A DNA stretch of 6,140 bases from Lachnospiraceae bacterium (GTDB taxonomy: Bacteria > Bacillota > Clostridia > Lachnospirales > Lachnospiraceae): contig JAILOA010000298.1 of the NCBI GenBank assembly GCA_024691065.1, positions 1-6,140 of the forward strand, written 5' to 3'. Made by a program: the position numbers and the translations under genes. This document shows, piece by piece, positions 6,013 to 6,140 of the stretch. A model generated the notes under the pieces. The model worked only from the letters and a program-made list of their open reading frames with translations. It did no database searches and was not told the origin of the DNA. The first letter of the stretch is position 1, and every line of letters starts with the position of its first letter.

Positions 6013-6118
6013 AGGACCGCGGGATTTCAAAACGCGAGGTTTATAATTTGTTATTGGAGAAATAAACGACCGTATGATTTAATAACGCGAGGTTTATAAT
6101 TTGTTCTTGGAGAAATAG
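5960..6118 (+). repeat. Three-unit 53-bp tandem array derived from the 3' end of rsmI
   Basis: Unit 1 (5960-6012) is the last 53 bases of rsmI including TAA. Unit 2 (6013-6065) is identical to it over all 53 bases. Unit 3 (6066-6118) differs at 8 positions and ends in TAG instead of TAA. The right half of unit 3, from CGCGAGGTTTATAATTTG onwards, is better kept than the left half. The unit length is not a multiple of three, and unit 3 has two in-frame stops early in the old frame, so copies 2 and 3 do not extend the protein. No terminator is seen after rsmI within the window. Confidence 0.97.
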
Positions 6119-6130
6119 CAACCCATATAC

Positions 6131-6137
6131 AGGAAGG
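6131..6137 (+). promoter_or_regulatory. Possible ribosome binding site of a gene beyond the window
   Basis: AGGAAGG near the right edge is a strong Shine-Dalgarno-like sequence placed just after the rsmI repeat array. A start codon would fall past the end of the window, so this is only suggestive of a further downstream gene on the same strand. Confidence 0.35.
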
Positions 6138-6140
6138 ATT

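Noticed and set aside
5960..6140. Insertion sequence or attachment site at the rsmI 3' end
   Set aside because: No terminal inverted repeats, integrase or transposase are present. The simple head-to-tail copies fit local duplication better.

Overview
The window is a dense run of housekeeping genes, all on the + strand: the 3' part of murA, then tmk, holB, a ricT/yaaT-type PSP1 protein, a trmN6/yabB-type methyltransferase and rsmI. The order tmk-holB-ricT-trmN6-rsmI matches the conserved Firmicutes cluster known from Bacillus subtilis (tmk-yaaQ-yaaR-holB-yaaT-yabA-yabB-yazA-yabC). It lacks the small genes yaaQ (darA), yaaR, yabA and yazA. Moderate-to-low GC and the protein sequences suggest an anaerobic Clostridia member, perhaps Lachnospiraceae. 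That placement is an inference from sequence style only.

Layout: murA (truncated by the window edge) ends at 759 and is followed by a compact intrinsic terminator (771-800). tmk (817-1446) follows with its own ribosome binding site. A 74-base gap with a 9-bp inverted repeat leads to holB (1521-2576). A 199-base gap holding two diverged copies of a ~65-bp repeat leads to the PSP1 gene (2776-4038), which has six clustered cysteines and a long Lys/Asn/Ser/Pro tail. trmN6 (about 3998-4918) overlaps the end of the PSP1 gene and carries a 39-bp tandem repeat in its N-terminal coding region. Between trmN6 and rsmI (5170-6012) lies an array of seven 31-33-bp units, the first of which is the actual 3' end and stop codon of trmN6. 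The end of rsmI, stop codon included, is likewise repeated twice more downstream as 53-bp units.

Functionally the cluster combines peptidoglycan precursor synthesis (MurA), dTTP supply (Tmk), replisome clamp loading (delta prime), an RNA-processing/Fe-S accessory factor (RicT) and two RNA methyltransferases (TrmN6 for tRNA, RsmI for 16S rRNA). No toxin, defence, phage or transposon gene is visible.

The unusual element is not a gene. Tandem duplications sit precisely on gene borders: one over the likely start region of trmN6, one over its stop, one over the stop of rsmI, and a diverged one in the gap before ricT. In the trmN6-rsmI array several copies form ten-codon mini-ORFs that overlap stop-to-start (TGATG), which could pass ribosomes from trmN6 towards rsmI.
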